Shown here: piece by piece, positions 42,463 to 51,705 of the stretch
Numbering within the stretch: position 1 is the stretch's first letter
Layout: each line of letters opens with the position of its first letter
Assembly: GCA_030652115.1 (NCBI GenBank)
Contig: JAUSBK010000003.1
Location: 62,001-126,000, forward strand
Direction: 5' to 3'
DNA length: 64,000 nucleotides
Origin: Coriobacteriia bacterium
GTDB taxonomy: Bacteria > Actinomycetota > Coriobacteriia > Anaerosomatales > Anaerosomataceae
The notes under the pieces: model-generated
Databases searched by the model: none
The model's input: the letters and a program-made list of their open reading frames with translations, nothing else
Told to the model about the DNA's origin: nothing
Translations under genes and position numbers: made by a program

Positions 42463-42484
42463 CGTCGGCTCCTGTCTACCCTGT

Positions 42485-43429
42485 CTACCCGGTCTGCCCC
42501 GAGCGGCGACTGCGTGCCGCGCTGAGCAGGGCGTAGAGGAGCACGCCTGTGATGATGATGCCGACCACGCCCGCCAGAACGCCCGCAAGCGTCTCGTTCG
42601 TGATTCCCGGCATCACGTAGTCCGGCATAGCGCCGCCGATGATCGGTGTCCCGTCGAACGTACTTCCGAGCCGCTCGTACACGAACTCGAGTCCGTCCGG
42701 ATTGGATGAGGCGATGAACGAGACTCCGACCGCCACGAGCGCGATGATGCCCAGTCCGAGCGCGGTCTTGCGGACCGACCGGGCGTCTGCGGGCGGGCGT
42801 TGGCCGCGTTCGAGGAGGTCGGGGCGGACCGCCAGCAGGTAGCCCACCAGTCCCGCGGTGATCGTGCCTTCGCCGAGGCCGATGAGCGCATGCCAGAAGC
42901 CCATCGCGCCGAGCACCGGGCCAAGCGGCGCTCTGCCGGAGAGCCACAGCAGCCCGCCTGCTGCGAGCGCGGCCACGACACATGCCGACCACGCGGCGGC
43001 GAAGGCCGCGACGAGCTTCACGGTGCGCGCATCGCGTAGACGCGTCACGGCCTGGTATACGCCGTAGCCCACAAGCGGGCCGACGATCGCCATGGTGAAC
43101 ATGTTCGCGCCGAGTGCGGTGATCCCGCCATCGGCGAAGAAGACCGCCTGCACGGTGACCACCGCGGCCATCACGAGCATGGCGGGCCACAGGCCAAGAA
43201 CGATCGCAGCGGCCGCGCCGCCGGCGAAGTGCCCCGACGTGCCGCCTGCCACCGGGAAGTTGAGCATCTGCAGGGCGAAGATGAGCGCGGCCAGGACCGC
43301 CATCATCACGATGGTTCCGTCGGACATCCGCTTGCGGACTTCGCGTATCGCGTACGCGAGCACGCCCGCCGAGCCAAGCCATGCAGGCACCCAGGTGGGT
43401 GCCTGGAGCATACCGTCAGGAATGTGCAC
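42485..43429 (-). CDS. cbiM: nickel/cobalt ECF transporter substrate-binding subunit, CbiM fused to CbiN-like part
   Basis: A 314-residue protein. It starts MHIPDGML, the invariant CbiM/NikM N-terminus whose residues, including His2, coordinate the metal, so the GTG start is certain. Seven or so helices follow (HFAGGAAAAIVLG, GLGEGTITAGLVGYL). From about residue 230 the chain continues into a membrane-anchored extracytoplasmic domain of the CbiN type (SSNPDGLEFVYERLG), so M and N are fused. GGAGG upstream. Confidence 0.93.
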   Translation of the reverse strand: MHIPDGMLQAPTWVPAWLGSAGVLAYAIREVRKRMSDGTIVMMAVLAALIFALQMLNFPVAGGTSGHFAGGAAAAIVLGLWPAMLVMAAVVTVQAVFFADGGITALGANMFTMAIVGPLVGYGVYQAVTRLRDARTVKLVAAFAAAWSACVVAALAAGGLLWLSGRAPLGPVLGAMGFWHALIGLGEGTITAGLVGYLLAVRPDLLERGQRPPADARSVRKTALGLGIIALVAVGVSFIASSNPDGLEFVYERLGSTFDGTPIIGGAMPDYVMPGITNETLAGVLAGVVGIIITGVLLYALLSAARSRRSGQTG

Positions 43430-43520
43430 GAGAGGCCTCCCTCATCAGACTACGGTCGTCTCGTGCGAACCCTTCTTGGGACGCGCTTTCGGCCCTGCGC
43501 CGGGCCGGTCGGTGGTAGTG

Positions 43521-43769
43521 CTAGAGTCGCTCGATCGTCACGTCGTCATCGGCGGCGACCGAAAGGCCATTCACGGCTGAGTCGAGCTTCTCGCGCGCCT
43601 CGCCGAGCATGACGGTGACCTGCGCGAGCTCCGCGCTCGTCGCCGAGCGGCGCCCCTGGTCGGCCAGGTGGTGCAGCTGCTCGAGGTGCTGCTGCGAGAG
43701 CGCGAGCGAGTCGTTGATCATTGCCACGGCCAGCTTCATCTGGCCGGTGTTGATGCCGCCTTCACACAT
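43521..43769 (-). CDS. small conserved-looking protein in the nickel cluster
   Basis: An 82-residue protein that I do not recognise. It begins MCEGGINTGQMKLAVAMI, is helical (SLALSQQHLEQLHHLADQG) with heptad-like leucines, and has two histidines in the middle. Like its neighbour CooT it starts MCE, which places a cysteine at position 2, a nickel or iron ligand in CooT and HypC. AAGGAG precedes the ATG. It lies between cooT and cbiM. Confidence 0.65.
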   Translation of the reverse strand: MCEGGINTGQMKLAVAMINDSLALSQQHLEQLHHLADQGRRSATSAELAQVTVMLGEAREKLDSAVNGLSVAADDDVTIERL

Positions 43770-43813
43770 AGTGGCTCCTTAGTCGTTCGGACTGACTGCC
43801 GCGATCGGGCGTG

Positions 43814-44005
43814 CTAGCGGGCGCTCAGGACCACGGTGTGGTCGAGCAGCCGCACCTCCTTGAGCGTCGCCTCCACGGCGCGATGACCGCCGTAGAGGTC
43901 GTAGAGCTTGAGGAGTCCGTCTTCGGGCACGATCGTCGTCACGTCGTCGATCGTCTCGATCTCGGAGCCGTCGGGCCCCTGGATGACCACGCGGGCCTCA
44001 CACAT
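43814..44005 (-). CDS. cooT: CooT-family nickel-binding protein
   Basis: A 63-residue protein matching the small CooT family in length and pattern: MCEARVVI at the start, a central DVTTIVPEDGLLKLYDLYGG and an end KEVRLLDHTVVL. CooT is a dimeric nickel-binding protein, with Cys2 as ligand, first described for CO dehydrogenase maturation. GGAGGTG precedes the ATG. Its placement three bases after the DUF3842 gene and upstream of the CbiMQO transporter supports a nickel role. Confidence 0.82.
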   Translation of the reverse strand: MCEARVVIQGPDGSEIETIDDVTTIVPEDGLLKLYDLYGGHRAVEATLKEVRLLDHTVVLSAR

Positions 44006-44008
44006 CGC

Positions 44009-44434
44009 CTACACCTCCTTGCCGAGTGCGGAAGCCACCGTCGCGATGACCTCCTCGAGCAGATGGGGAAGCGGGTCCTTCGTGGTCCCGACCAGGTCGA
44101 GCCTGGGATTCGTCAGTGGAAGCATAACCTTCCGCGCGCCGCTGAGCGAGAGCGCCTCGGCCATGCCGGGCGTGACCTCGCCCATCATCGAGTTGGGAAT
44201 CAGCGCCGAGAGCGGCCCGATCAAGATGTCGGCCTCGCGTACCGTGACCCGCACAGCGTTCTCGCCGGTGGCGCCGCGGTTGGCGCCGGCCTTGAGCATC
44301 GCCGAGGTGGCGGTGGAGTTCGTCCCCACAGCGAGGATCTCGACCGATTCGCCGAAGGACGCACGGAGGCGCTGCACGATCTCCTGACCGATGCGGCCGC
44401 CCATTCCGTCCACGACCATGATGCGCGAGGTCAC
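44009..44434 (-). CDS. DUF3842-family protein
   Basis: A 141-residue protein starting with GTG. IMVVDGMGGRIGQEIVQRL is a glycine-rich Rossmann-like opening, and the protein ends with a helix VIATVASALGKEV. The pattern fits DUF3842, a family found next to cooT in anaerobes. Function unknown; an NAD- or nucleotide-binding role is suggested only by the glycine-rich loop. GGAG upstream of the start. Confidence 0.75.
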   Translation of the reverse strand: MTSRIMVVDGMGGRIGQEIVQRLRASFGESVEILAVGTNSTATSAMLKAGANRGATGENAVRVTVREADILIGPLSALIPNSMMGEVTPGMAEALSLSGARKVMLPLTNPRLDLVGTTKDPLPHLLEEVIATVASALGKEV

Positions 44435-44456
44435 GCGCGTGGCTCCGTGTCGGCCG

Positions 44457-44780
44457 TTACAGCCAGGCCGCTAGCTCGTCGGCCAGGCGCTTCTTCGGCA
44501 TGGCGCCAACGAGCTTCTTCACGACGGCGCCGTCCTTGAACACGAGGAGCGTCGGGATGGAGAGCACGTCGAACTTCGTCGCGGTCACGGGGTTTTCGTC
44601 GACGTTGAGTTTCGCGACCGTGATGCCCTGGTGCTCGGCGGCGATCTCCTCGAGCACGGGTTCCATCATGCGGCACGGGCCGCACCACGGGGCCCAGAAG
44701 TCGAGCACGACAGGCTTGTCGCTGCCGACGACATCGGCCTCGAAGCTCGCGTCGGTCACATGCTTTAGCGTCTCGCTCAT
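44457..44780 (-). CDS. trxA: thioredoxin
   Basis: A 107-residue thioredoxin with [14 protein letters not shown] as active site and the cis-Pro region [11 protein letters not shown]. The ATG at 44780 gives the normal family length; a longer upstream reading is rejected. It follows the thioredoxin reductase gene by 32 bases on the same strand, so the two form an NADPH-linked disulphide-reducing pair. Confidence 0.96.
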   Translation of the reverse strand: MSETLKHVTDASFEADVVGSDKPVVLDFWAPWCGPCRMMEPVLEEIAAEHQGITVAKLNVDENPVTATKFDVLSIPTLLVFKDGAVVKKLVGAMPKKRLADELAAWL

Positions 44781-44812
44781 CGAGTGCTCCCTTCGGGCGT
44801 CCTGTATGTCCC

Positions 44813-45754
44813 TCAGTCGATCTGACACAGACGGTCGTCGATATACCTGAGTGCCTCGAACGCTGCCGAGGCCCCACCTGATGCGGCCGTGATGACCTGC
44901 TTCAGGTCGGACACGGTCACGTCGCCCGCCGCGTACAGCCCAGGGTACGACGTGAGTCCGTTGTGGTCTATCTTCACGTATCCCTTCCCGTCCAGGTCGC
45001 AAAGGTCACGCACGAGATCGCTCTTCGGCTCGACGCCCACGAAGATGAAGATGCCGTCGAGGGGGAGGAACTCGTCCGGCTCGCCGTTGGTGGCCTGTAG
45101 CTGGAGACCGGCCACCTTGCCGTCGGCGCCCTTGACCTCGACCGGCACGCGGCTCCACTTCATCTCGATCTTCTCGTTTTCGAAGCAGCGCTCCTGGATG
45201 CACTTGGTGGCGCGGAGCTCGTCCCGGCGATGGATGACGTAGACCTTCGCCGCGAACTTGGTGAGGAAGAGCGCTTCTTCCACTGCCGCATCGCCACCGC
45301 CGATGATCGCGACCGTCTTCTCGCGGAACAGCGCGCCGTCGCAGGTGGCACACCAGGAGACGCCGCGCCCCGTGAACTCGGCCTCTCCCGGGATGCCGAG
45401 CTTCCGTGGCACCGCGCCTGTCGCGAGGATGACGGTCTTGGCGAGCGTCTGCTGCCCTTCCGAGTCGGTCAGCACGAAGTCCAGGTCGCTCGGCTCGATG
45501 CTCTCCACCGAGGCGAACGTGCGGAACTCGGCGCCGAAGCGCTCGGCCTGGCGATGCATGAGGTCCCCGAGCTCGGCGCCCGAGATTCCTTCGGGAAACG
45601 CGGGGTAGTTCTCCACGTGGTCGGTCGTGACGATCTGGCCCCCGGGCAGCGCGGTCTCGAAGACGACAGTCTTCGCGCGCGCACGGGCCGCGTAGAGTGC
45701 CGCGGTCAGACCGGCAGGTCCACCGCCGACGATAGCGATATCGACGCTCTCCAC
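44813..45754 (-). CDS. trxB: thioredoxin reductase
   Basis: A 313-residue flavoprotein. [17 protein letters not shown] binds [12 protein letters not shown] is the redox-active Cxx[15 protein letters not shown] binds NADPH, and the end has GLYAAGDVT. The GTG start overlaps the stop of the PIN-TPR gene (TAGTG). Reduces the neighbouring thioredoxin. Confidence 0.96.
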   Translation of the reverse strand: MESVDIAIVGGGPAGLTAALYAARARAKTVVFETALPGGQIVTTDHVENYPAFPEGISGAELGDLMHRQAERFGAEFRTFASVESIEPSDLDFVLTDSEGQQTLAKTVILATGAVPRKLGIPGEAEFTGRGVSWCATCDGALFREKTVAIIGGGDAAVEEALFLTKFAAKVYVIHRRDELRATKCIQERCFENEKIEMKWSRVPVEVKGADGKVAGLQLQATNGEPDEFLPLDGIFIFVGVEPKSDLVRDLCDLDGKGYVKIDHNGLTSYPGLYAAGDVTVSDLKQVITAASGGASAAFEALRYIDDRLCQID

Positions 45755-46893
45755 TAGATGCTCCCCTCGATCGGGAGGTACGAGGGGTCGATGTCGACGG
45801 ACACGCCCGCCTCCTCGGCCTCCTGCTTGATCGTTTGCAGGTATCCCCGGGCGTCGGCGTCGATGAGTTCGTCATGCGGTTCGCTCGAGTCGGCGAGCAG
45901 GTCGATCACCGTTATGAACTGACGTGAGGCCGCCTCGTAGTCCGAGCGGCCGCGCCAGTAGAACACGCCCAGGTTGAAGTTCGCCTGCGGGTGACCGGGA
46001 TCGGCCTCGATGACCTGGGAGGCCTCCTGGATCGCCCGATCGGTCTCGCCGATGTAGAAGTACAGGACCGCCATGTCGGTGCGGACATCGGTGTCGTCCG
46101 GCTCGGATTCGAGGTATCGCGTGTAGTAGTCGATGCCCTTCTGCGCGTACGCTGCACCGCCGGTCTGGCTGTGGATCTGGTAGTACGCGTTGCCCACCTG
46201 CTTGATCGCAGCGGGGTCGTTCGGGCTCGCCTGAAGGGCGGTCAGACCGTCGAGCAGATTGCGCTCGTCTGCCGAGAGCAGATCGCGGAACTCGGTTGGC
46301 ACGCCGGTGGAGCCACCGTTGTTCGCGCCGGTGAGCCGTGAGGTGTAGAAGGACAGGGCGAGCACGCCCGCGAACACCGCGACCGAGATGGCCAGAATGG
46401 TGATCGGCGTCTTGTAGCGCTGGAACCAGCGGATCGTCCGTCTGCCGAGACCAGCGTCCACCTCTGTGCGGCGCTCGACTTTGATGCCGTAGGTCTGAGC
46501 CTTGAGCAGCATGTTGAGGTCGTTGGTCACGAGCGTAAGGTTCTCGCAGCCGTCGACACACTGCTGATATGCCGTGGCGAGGATCCGATCGTCGGCGTTG
46601 CGGGTCCCGAGTCCTTCTGGCAGGCTCACGTCGCCGGCGAGCGGCGCGACGCGGATTGTCCCGCCGTCGGGGAGCGCGAAGCCCTCGATCAGACTGCCGT
46701 TCTCGGAGAACTCGAAGAGCATCCTGCTGACCTCGCGGCCCCGGAAACGCAGGTCGGGATCCACACGCGAGATCTTGAGCTTGTCGATCTCGCCCAGGAC
46801 CGTCTCCGGTATCACGACGTTCGCGTCGGGGTAGGCGAGGAGGGCCCCCGGGTCTGAGAGCAGGACGTTGGTGTCAAGGACTACGGTCCGCAT
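45754..46893 (-). CDS. PIN-domain protein with membrane anchor and TPR region
   Basis: A 379-residue protein with an unusual layout. Residues 1-145 form a PIN domain (VVLDTNVLLSDP, ETVLGEIDKL, RNADDRILATA, LVTNDLNM), with the acidic residues of a PIN RNase, most like the one fused to PhoH/YlaK. One membrane helix follows at about 170-192 (ITILAISVAVFAGVLALSFY). Residues about 210-370 are TPR-like helices, including YTRYLESEPDDTDVRTDMAVLYFYIGETDRA. The active domain should face the cytosol and the TPR part the outside. ATG 46893 has AAGAAGG upstream. Partner unknown. Confidence 0.75.
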   Translation of the reverse strand: MRTVVLDTNVLLSDPGALLAYPDANVVIPETVLGEIDKLKISRVDPDLRFRGREVSRMLFEFSENGSLIEGFALPDGGTIRVAPLAGDVSLPEGLGTRNADDRILATAYQQCVDGCENLTLVTNDLNMLLKAQTYGIKVERRTEVDAGLGRRTIRWFQRYKTPITILAISVAVFAGVLALSFYTSRLTGANNGGSTGVPTEFRDLLSADERNLLDGLTALQASPNDPAAIKQVGNAYYQIHSQTGGAAYAQKGIDYYTRYLESEPDDTDVRTDMAVLYFYIGETDRAIQEASQVIEADPGHPQANFNLGVFYWRGRSDYEAASRQFITVIDLLADSSEPHDELIDADARGYLQTIKQEAEEAGVSVDIDPSYLPIEGSI

Positions 46894-46903
46894 ATGGCCT
46901 TCT

Positions 46904-48871
46904 TCACTTCTTCCGCGGGGCCCGCACGGAGCGCCCGGTGTCTTGCACGATAGTACCAGCATCAGCAGCCCTGACCCGGCGGCGGATGATCACGAGCAGA
47001 ACGCCGAGCACCATCACCACCATGCCTACGGTGGCAAGCCGATCGATGTAGGACGCCTTCACGCCTACAGACGCTTCGGCGACCGTGAAGCCGCCCGCCC
47101 TGACGGTGACCTTCAGCTCGTCTGAAAGGGCGTTGCCGAGGTCGACCGGCAGCGTCAGGAAGTTCTGCGTGGGCTGGGCGACGATCTCCTCACTCCCGAC
47201 CGTGGAGAGCATCGTTTCCGATTGTGCGTGCAGGGTGAGAGCGAGTTCCTTGCCGGTGTCGTTGATCAGCGTGAGCGGCACGTCTCCCTTGCTGCCGGAG
47301 AGCGTCACGTCCTTGGCATCCAGCCTGATGAGCGCAAACTGGCCCAACGCGTAGTCGCCCGCCTCGGCCGCTCGGTCGCTGCCCTCGCGGATCCCGCGGT
47401 CGCCCGCTTCGCTCCGGGTGAGGAGCCAGCTCTCCGCGGTGAGCAGCGAACGGACTGCGGCGCCAGCTTCCTGATCCTGCGGCCCGACGGCGCCGGCATA
47501 GGCGAGTGTGGCCGAGCGGCTCTCCACGACCTCGGCCCAGTAATCTGCGGGCGCATCGCTTGCGCCCGGTCGCACGAGAGTGGCCTTCCTGGGTTCGCAT
47601 GCGCGCGCGAGCGTCTCCACGTCCGTTGCCTCGAGCCAGGACGCTTTGCCGATCCAGTCGAGCGCGTGCTGTGCGTCCAGCGTGGTGTTGGGCGCGCCCG
47701 GACCGGTCTCCAGGAGCACCACCACGGGGCCGCTGTCGAGCCGGTCGAACAGCGCGTCGTAAAACGCGTCCGGGCCGTTATGGATGCCCGCGGCAGCCGC
47801 TTCGTCCACGACGATGAGCGTGACGTCAGAGTCGCCGAGTGTGTAGCAGCCGGGCGCGGCGGTCGCGTCGTCGGACCGCAGGGAACCGCCGTGCGCGAGC
47901 ACGTACTCCGTGCCACGGGCCTCAGTACTCGTGATGCCCTCCGGAGTGAGTGTGCGTCCGAGATAGGCGGCCGTCGCCGGCGGTGCGGAAGGGAAGACGA
48001 GCGCATTCACGGTATCCGTGTACATCCAGTGGTGGGTGATGTCCGAGGCTCCGCCGATCGCTGCAAGTCCGGCGTTGTCGGGGAGGCCGTACGGGACGTC
48101 GAGAAGCTCGACTGTACCGGTCGCCACGGCGCTGCGAAGCGTCTCGAGCATTCGTGCGTAACGTGTCGGCTGATCGTCGGTCGCGGCGACCTCCACGCCG
48201 GAGGTCGTCTCGTACCCCCCCGCGACGCGCGCCAGCTGCTCGGTGAGCACCGGGGCCAGGGCAAGCGCGAGCGGTTCGTCCCGGGCGAGCGCGAGCTGCG
48301 TCAGGAAGGAGATGTCGTCGCGGAGGCTCGTGTCGGCGGAGGGATCGGACGACAGCGCGCCCGACATGGTGATGGACGGAATGTCCACGGGTGCCACGAC
48401 GACAGCCACGGCGAGGGCGTCGGCGTCAGGATCCACCACGAGCAGGCGGCTCGAGATGAGGGTCGCGTCCGCGCCGGTGGCGAGCACTCGCACCTCTATC
48501 GGGTACCGGCCCTGTGCCAGGTCCAAAGACGAGACACCGTAGTCGTACGCGATCGCATGCAGTCCGGCCGGGAGGTCCGAGCGCACCTCGGTCTTCTGGT
48601 AGACGAGCTTGCCGGAGGGGCTCCGCAACCGCACGCGAACTTCCAGGTACTCGGCGGGAGCCGCGGTTGTTACCGCCACCGAAAGCCGCAGTCGTTCGTC
48701 GGGAGCGATCGAGGGCGTCGGTTGCGTGACCTCGACGTCGACGGTCTGCTCGGCAGCAGCGGTGACCAACGACTCCTCGGGGACGGCGAGCACGTCAGCG
48801 GGAGAAAGGCCGAGGAGCAGCGCGGCCGCGAGGAGTATGCGAGTGGCCGAGCGGAGGCGGTTGTGCAGCAT
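46904..48871 (-). CDS. large exported single-pass membrane protein
   Basis: A 655-residue protein with a signal peptide ([22 protein letters not shown]), a long extracytoplasmic part and one C-terminal helix (about 608-630: [22 protein letters not shown]) with a short basic tail. Residues about 35-130 look like an immunoglobulin-type domain; 145-420 resemble the alpha/beta glycoside-hydrolase-like part of actinobacterial DUF6049 proteins. I do not recognise a catalytic motif. The start at 48871 fits the signal peptide; 48931 is possible. It lies ten bases from the PIN-TPR gene, so the two may act together at the membrane. Confidence 0.65.
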   Translation of the reverse strand: MLHNRLRSATRILLAAALLLGLSPADVLAVPEESLVTAAAEQTVDVEVTQPTPSIAPDERLRLSVAVTTAAPAEYLEVRVRLRSPSGKLVYQKTEVRSDLPAGLHAIAYDYGVSSLDLAQGRYPIEVRVLATGADATLISSRLLVVDPDADALAVAVVVAPVDIPSITMSGALSSDPSADTSLRDDISFLTQLALARDEPLALALAPVLTEQLARVAGGYETTSGVEVAATDDQPTRYARMLETLRSAVATGTVELLDVPYGLPDNAGLAAIGGASDITHHWMYTDTVNALVFPSAPPATAAYLGRTLTPEGITSTEARGTEYVLAHGGSLRSDDATAAPGCYTLGDSDVTLIVVDEAAAAGIHNGPDAFYDALFDRLDSGPVVVLLETGPGAPNTTLDAQHALDWIGKASWLEATDVETLARACEPRKATLVRPGASDAPADYWAEVVESRSATLAYAGAVGPQDQEAGAAVRSLLTAESWLLTRSEAGDRGIREGSDRAAEAGDYALGQFALIRLDAKDVTLSGSKGDVPLTLINDTGKELALTLHAQSETMLSTVGSEEIVAQPTQNFLTLPVDLGNALSDELKVTVRAGGFTVAEASVGVKASYIDRLATVGMVVMVLGVLLVIIRRRVRAADAGTIVQDTGRSVRAPRKK

Positions 48872-48997
48872 GCGAACGTCCGATCCGCCGTCCCGGCGAG
48901 GACGTGGGCGGCAGGAGGCTTCGTGTACCATGGCGAAGTACCAGGGAGATTATCACACGACTCGCGCCGATTCTTAAGCCGGGAGGGCGGCGGCAAC

Positions 48998-51337
48998 ATG
49001 TCGAGCAAGGACGAACGCACCCAGATACCCGAGGTCCTGCCACTCATCCCGCTGCGTGACCTCATCATCTTCCCGAATCTCGTCGTGCCGCTGTTCGTGG
49101 GCCGGGAGCGCTCGATCAGCGGCCTCGAGCAGTCGATGCGCACCGACCACCTCGTGGCGCTCGTCACTCAGCGTGCGGCCGAGACCCAGGATCCGGGGCC
49201 GGACGACATCTACGAGGTGGGCTGCGTCGTCACCGTGTTGCAGGAGCTGAAGCTTCCCGACGGCACCGCGAAGGCACTCGTCGAGGGCATTCAGCGCATT
49301 CGCATTGTCGAGTACCTGGCGACCGACCCGTATCTGCAGGTGCGCGTGGAGGTGATCGAGGAGCCCGAGCGTGCGGACCTCGAGGCGCAGGCGCTCATGC
49401 GCAACCTGGTCGCTGACTTCGAGAACGCCTCGCAGCTTGGCAAGCCGATCCCGCAGGAGGTCCTGATGGCCGCCACGGCGATCGAGGAGCCGGGTCGGCT
49501 GGCCGACTTCGTCACCTTCCATCTCTCGCTCAAAGTGGAGGAGAAGCAGCAGATCCTCGAGGCGCTCGACCCCAAGGAGCGCCTGCGGAAGACCTCCGAG
49601 TTCCTCCGCAAAGAGCTGGAGATCCTCGAGCTCGGAAGCAAGATCCAGAATCGCGTGAAGGAGTCGATGTCCAAGAGCCAGCGCGAGTACTTCCTGCGCG
49701 AGCAGCTCAAGGCGATCCAGCAGGAGCTCGGCCAGTTCGACGAGATGCAGGCCGAGATGGACGAGTACAAGGACAAGATCGCGGGCGCCGGTATGCCCGA
49801 GGAGGTCGCCGAGAAGGCCCTGAAGGAACTCGGCCGCCTGGAGAAGATGCCGCAGGCGGCAGCAGAGACCGCCGTCATCCGCACCTACCTCGACTGGCTC
49901 GTTGGGCTGCCGTGGGACACCGCCGACGACGAGAAGCTCGACCTGTTGGAGGCGCAGCAGATCCTCGACGAGGATCACTATGGGCTCGAGAAGGTCAAGG
50001 AACGCATCCTGGAGTACCTCGCGGTCCACAAACTCACCGACCACATGCGTGGCCCCATCCTGTGCTTCGTAGGACCGCCGGGCGTGGGGAAGACGTCGAT
50101 CGGCAAGTCGATCGCCCGTGCGCTCAACCGCAAGTTCATCCGCGTATCGCTCGGCGGTGTGCGCGACGAGGCGGAGATCCGCGGCCACCGCCGCACGTAC
50201 GTGGGCGCGCTGCCCGGCCGCATCATCCAGTCGATCAGCCAGGCGGGCACGAACAACCCCGTCTTCATGATGGATGAGATCGACAAGGTGGGAGCGGACT
50301 TCCGCGGCGACCCGACCTCGGCGCTGCTCGAGGTGCTCGATCCCGAGCAGAACAACTCGTTCCAGGACCACTACCTTGAAGCGCCGTTCGACCTCTCGGA
50401 CGTCATGTTCATCACCACCGCGAACGTGCTCGACCCGATTCCTGCGGCCCTCAAGGACCGGATGGAGGTCATCCACTTCCCCGGCTACACCGAGGACGAG
50501 AAGCTGCACATCGCGCGGAAGTATCTCGTGCCAAAGCAGCTGAGAGAGCACGGCCTCAGGCCGTCGCTTCTCACGATCAGCGACAGCGCGCTGCGCGAGA
50601 TAGTCCGCCGTCATACCCGTGAGGCCGGTGTCCGGAACCTCGAGCGACAGATCGCCACGATCTGCCGGCAGGTGGCGCGCAAGGTGGTTGAGGGGCAGAC
50701 GGGTAAGACCTCGGTCACCGGCAAGAGCATCCACGGCTACCTGGGTCCCGCGCGCTTCACCTTCGGACTCGCCGAGAAGAAGAACGAGGTCGGCGTGGCC
50801 ACGGGTCTCGTGTGGACCGAGGTGGGCGGCGATGTCATCTTCATCGAGGCCACGAAGATGAAGGGGAAGGGCGCCCTCATGCTCACGGGCCAACTCGGCG
50901 ACGTGATGCGCGAGTCCGCGCAAGCCGCCGTGAGCTGGATCCGCGCGAACGCAGCCGATCTCGGCATCGATCCGGCGTTCGCCGAGGAGCTCGACCTGCA
51001 CATCCACGTTCCGGCAGCTGCGATTCCCAAGGACGGGCCTTCGGCGGGCATCACGATGGCAGCCGCGCTCGCCTCCGTGCTTACCGGCACGAAGGTGCGC
51101 CGTGAGGTCGCCATGACTGGTGAGATCACGCTCCGGGGTCGGGTCCTGCCGATAGGCGGCCTCAAGGAGAAGTTGCTCGCCGCGCACAGGGCAGGAATCA
51201 AGATGGTTCTCATCCCGAAGGAGAACGAGCGCGACCTCGAACTCGTGCCGGAGCACGTGCGCACCGAGATGGAGATCGTGCCGGTCGAGCGGATGGACGA
51301 GGTGCTCGACCGCGCCTTCGTCGGCCGCACGGTCTAG
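48998..51337 (+). CDS. lon: ATP-dependent protease Lon
   Basis: A 779-residue cytosolic protease. The N-terminal substrate-binding domain starts [15 protein letters not shown], Walker A is GPPGVGKT (359-366), Walker B is [11 protein letters not shown], and the serine-lysine protease domain has [11 protein letters not shown] with catalytic Ser682. GGGAGGG precedes the ATG. The open frame continues about 1.8 kb upstream, but that part is antisense to the large exported protein gene and is not coding. No HAIR-type site was seen in the upstream gap. Confidence 0.97.
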   Translation: MSSKDERTQIPEVLPLIPLRDLIIFPNLVVPLFVGRERSISGLEQSMRTDHLVALVTQRAAETQDPGPDDIYEVGCVVTVLQELKLPDGTAKALVEGIQRIRIVEYLATDPYLQVRVEVIEEPERADLEAQALMRNLVADFENASQLGKPIPQEVLMAATAIEEPGRLADFVTFHLSLKVEEKQQILEALDPKERLRKTSEFLRKELEILELGSKIQNRVKESMSKSQREYFLREQLKAIQQELGQFDEMQAEMDEYKDKIAGAGMPEEVAEKALKELGRLEKMPQAAAETAVIRTYLDWLVGLPWDTADDEKLDLLEAQQILDEDHYGLEKVKERILEYLAVHKLTDHMRGPILCFVGPPGVGKTSIGKSIARALNRKFIRVSLGGVRDEAEIRGHRRTYVGALPGRIIQSISQAGTNNPVFMMDEIDKVGADFRGDPTSALLEVLDPEQNNSFQDHYLEAPFDLSDVMFITTANVLDPIPAALKDRMEVIHFPGYTEDEKLHIARKYLVPKQLREHGLRPSLLTISDSALREIVRRHTREAGVRNLERQIATICRQVARKVVEGQTGKTSVTGKSIHGYLGPARFTFGLAEKKNEVGVATGLVWTEVGGDVIFIEATKMKGKGALMLTGQLGDVMRESAQAAVSWIRANAADLGIDPAFAEELDLHIHVPAAAIPKDGPSAGITMAAALASVLTGTKVRREVAMTGEITLRGRVLPIGGLKEKLLAAHRAGIKMVLIPKENERDLELVPEHVRTEMEIVPVERMDEVLDRAFVGRTV

Positions 51338-51533
51338 AGCCCGCCCGGCATCACGCGCGGTCGCTCGCATCCTTCGCACCGTTGCGGGTGCGCTTCTCGG
51401 CACACCCGGTCGATTCCTGGCATCTACCGACCGCCTATCCGCCCGAATCGCCCGCTCGGCGGAGTGGAGTGTGATGCAGATTACATTTCGCTCCAGGCGG
51501 GGATGTAGTTAGCGCATGGTAAGGATTTCGTAA

Positions 51534-51562
51534 TTGACAACCTGAAGATAGGCTCGTAGAGG
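51534..51562 (+). promoter_or_regulatory. promoter of LPFTG cassette 1
   Basis: TTGACA (51534-51539), 17-base spacer, TAGAGG (51557-51562). The start site would be near 51569, at the 5' end of the leader RNA. The 190 bases between lon and this promoter contain nothing recognisable. Confidence 0.6.
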
Positions 51563-51660
51563 GAGACGCGGATACGTCGGACATATCCACGGTCACCGGA
51601 GTCCGACGAGGAGCCAATGGTGAGACCGGCCCGCCTAAGGGTCGGCCTTTGTTTTTTCAG
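51563..51660 (+). ncRNA. candidate riboswitch/attenuator leader, copy 1
   Basis: GGATA (51570-51574) pairs with TATCC (51584-51588), and its loop CGTCGGAC is complementary to GTCCGACG (51601-51608): a pseudoknot or a switch. CGGTCACC (51590-51597) can pair with GGTGAGACCG (51619-51628) across a 2-base bulge; the ACCG of that segment is also needed for the hairpin ACCGGCCC/GGGTCGGC (51625-51632, 51639-51646), which is followed by CTTTGTTTTTT. That is an antiterminator-terminator choice. A near-identical RNA precedes the next surface gene. No known class recognised. Confidence 0.65.
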
Positions 51661-51705
51661 CGAGTTTGGATTGGCTGCCAAAGGGCAGCCGGGGAGGTGC
51701 CTACA

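Noticed and set aside
47222-48997. Long plus-strand open frame continuous with lon, which would give a 1371-residue protein
   Set aside because: The upstream 1.8 kb is antisense to the large exported protein gene, is of low complexity and lacks known motifs. Lon has its canonical start and ribosome binding site at 48998.
48872-48997. HAIR or CIRCE element before lon
   Set aside because: Only a short CTTCG-N10-CGAAG inverted repeat is present; it matches neither consensus.
51563-51660. Leader RNA considered as a c-di-GMP-I, c-di-GMP-II, cobalamin, TPP, SAM or glycine riboswitch
   Set aside because: None of the conserved core sequences of these classes could be found in either copy; left as unclassified.
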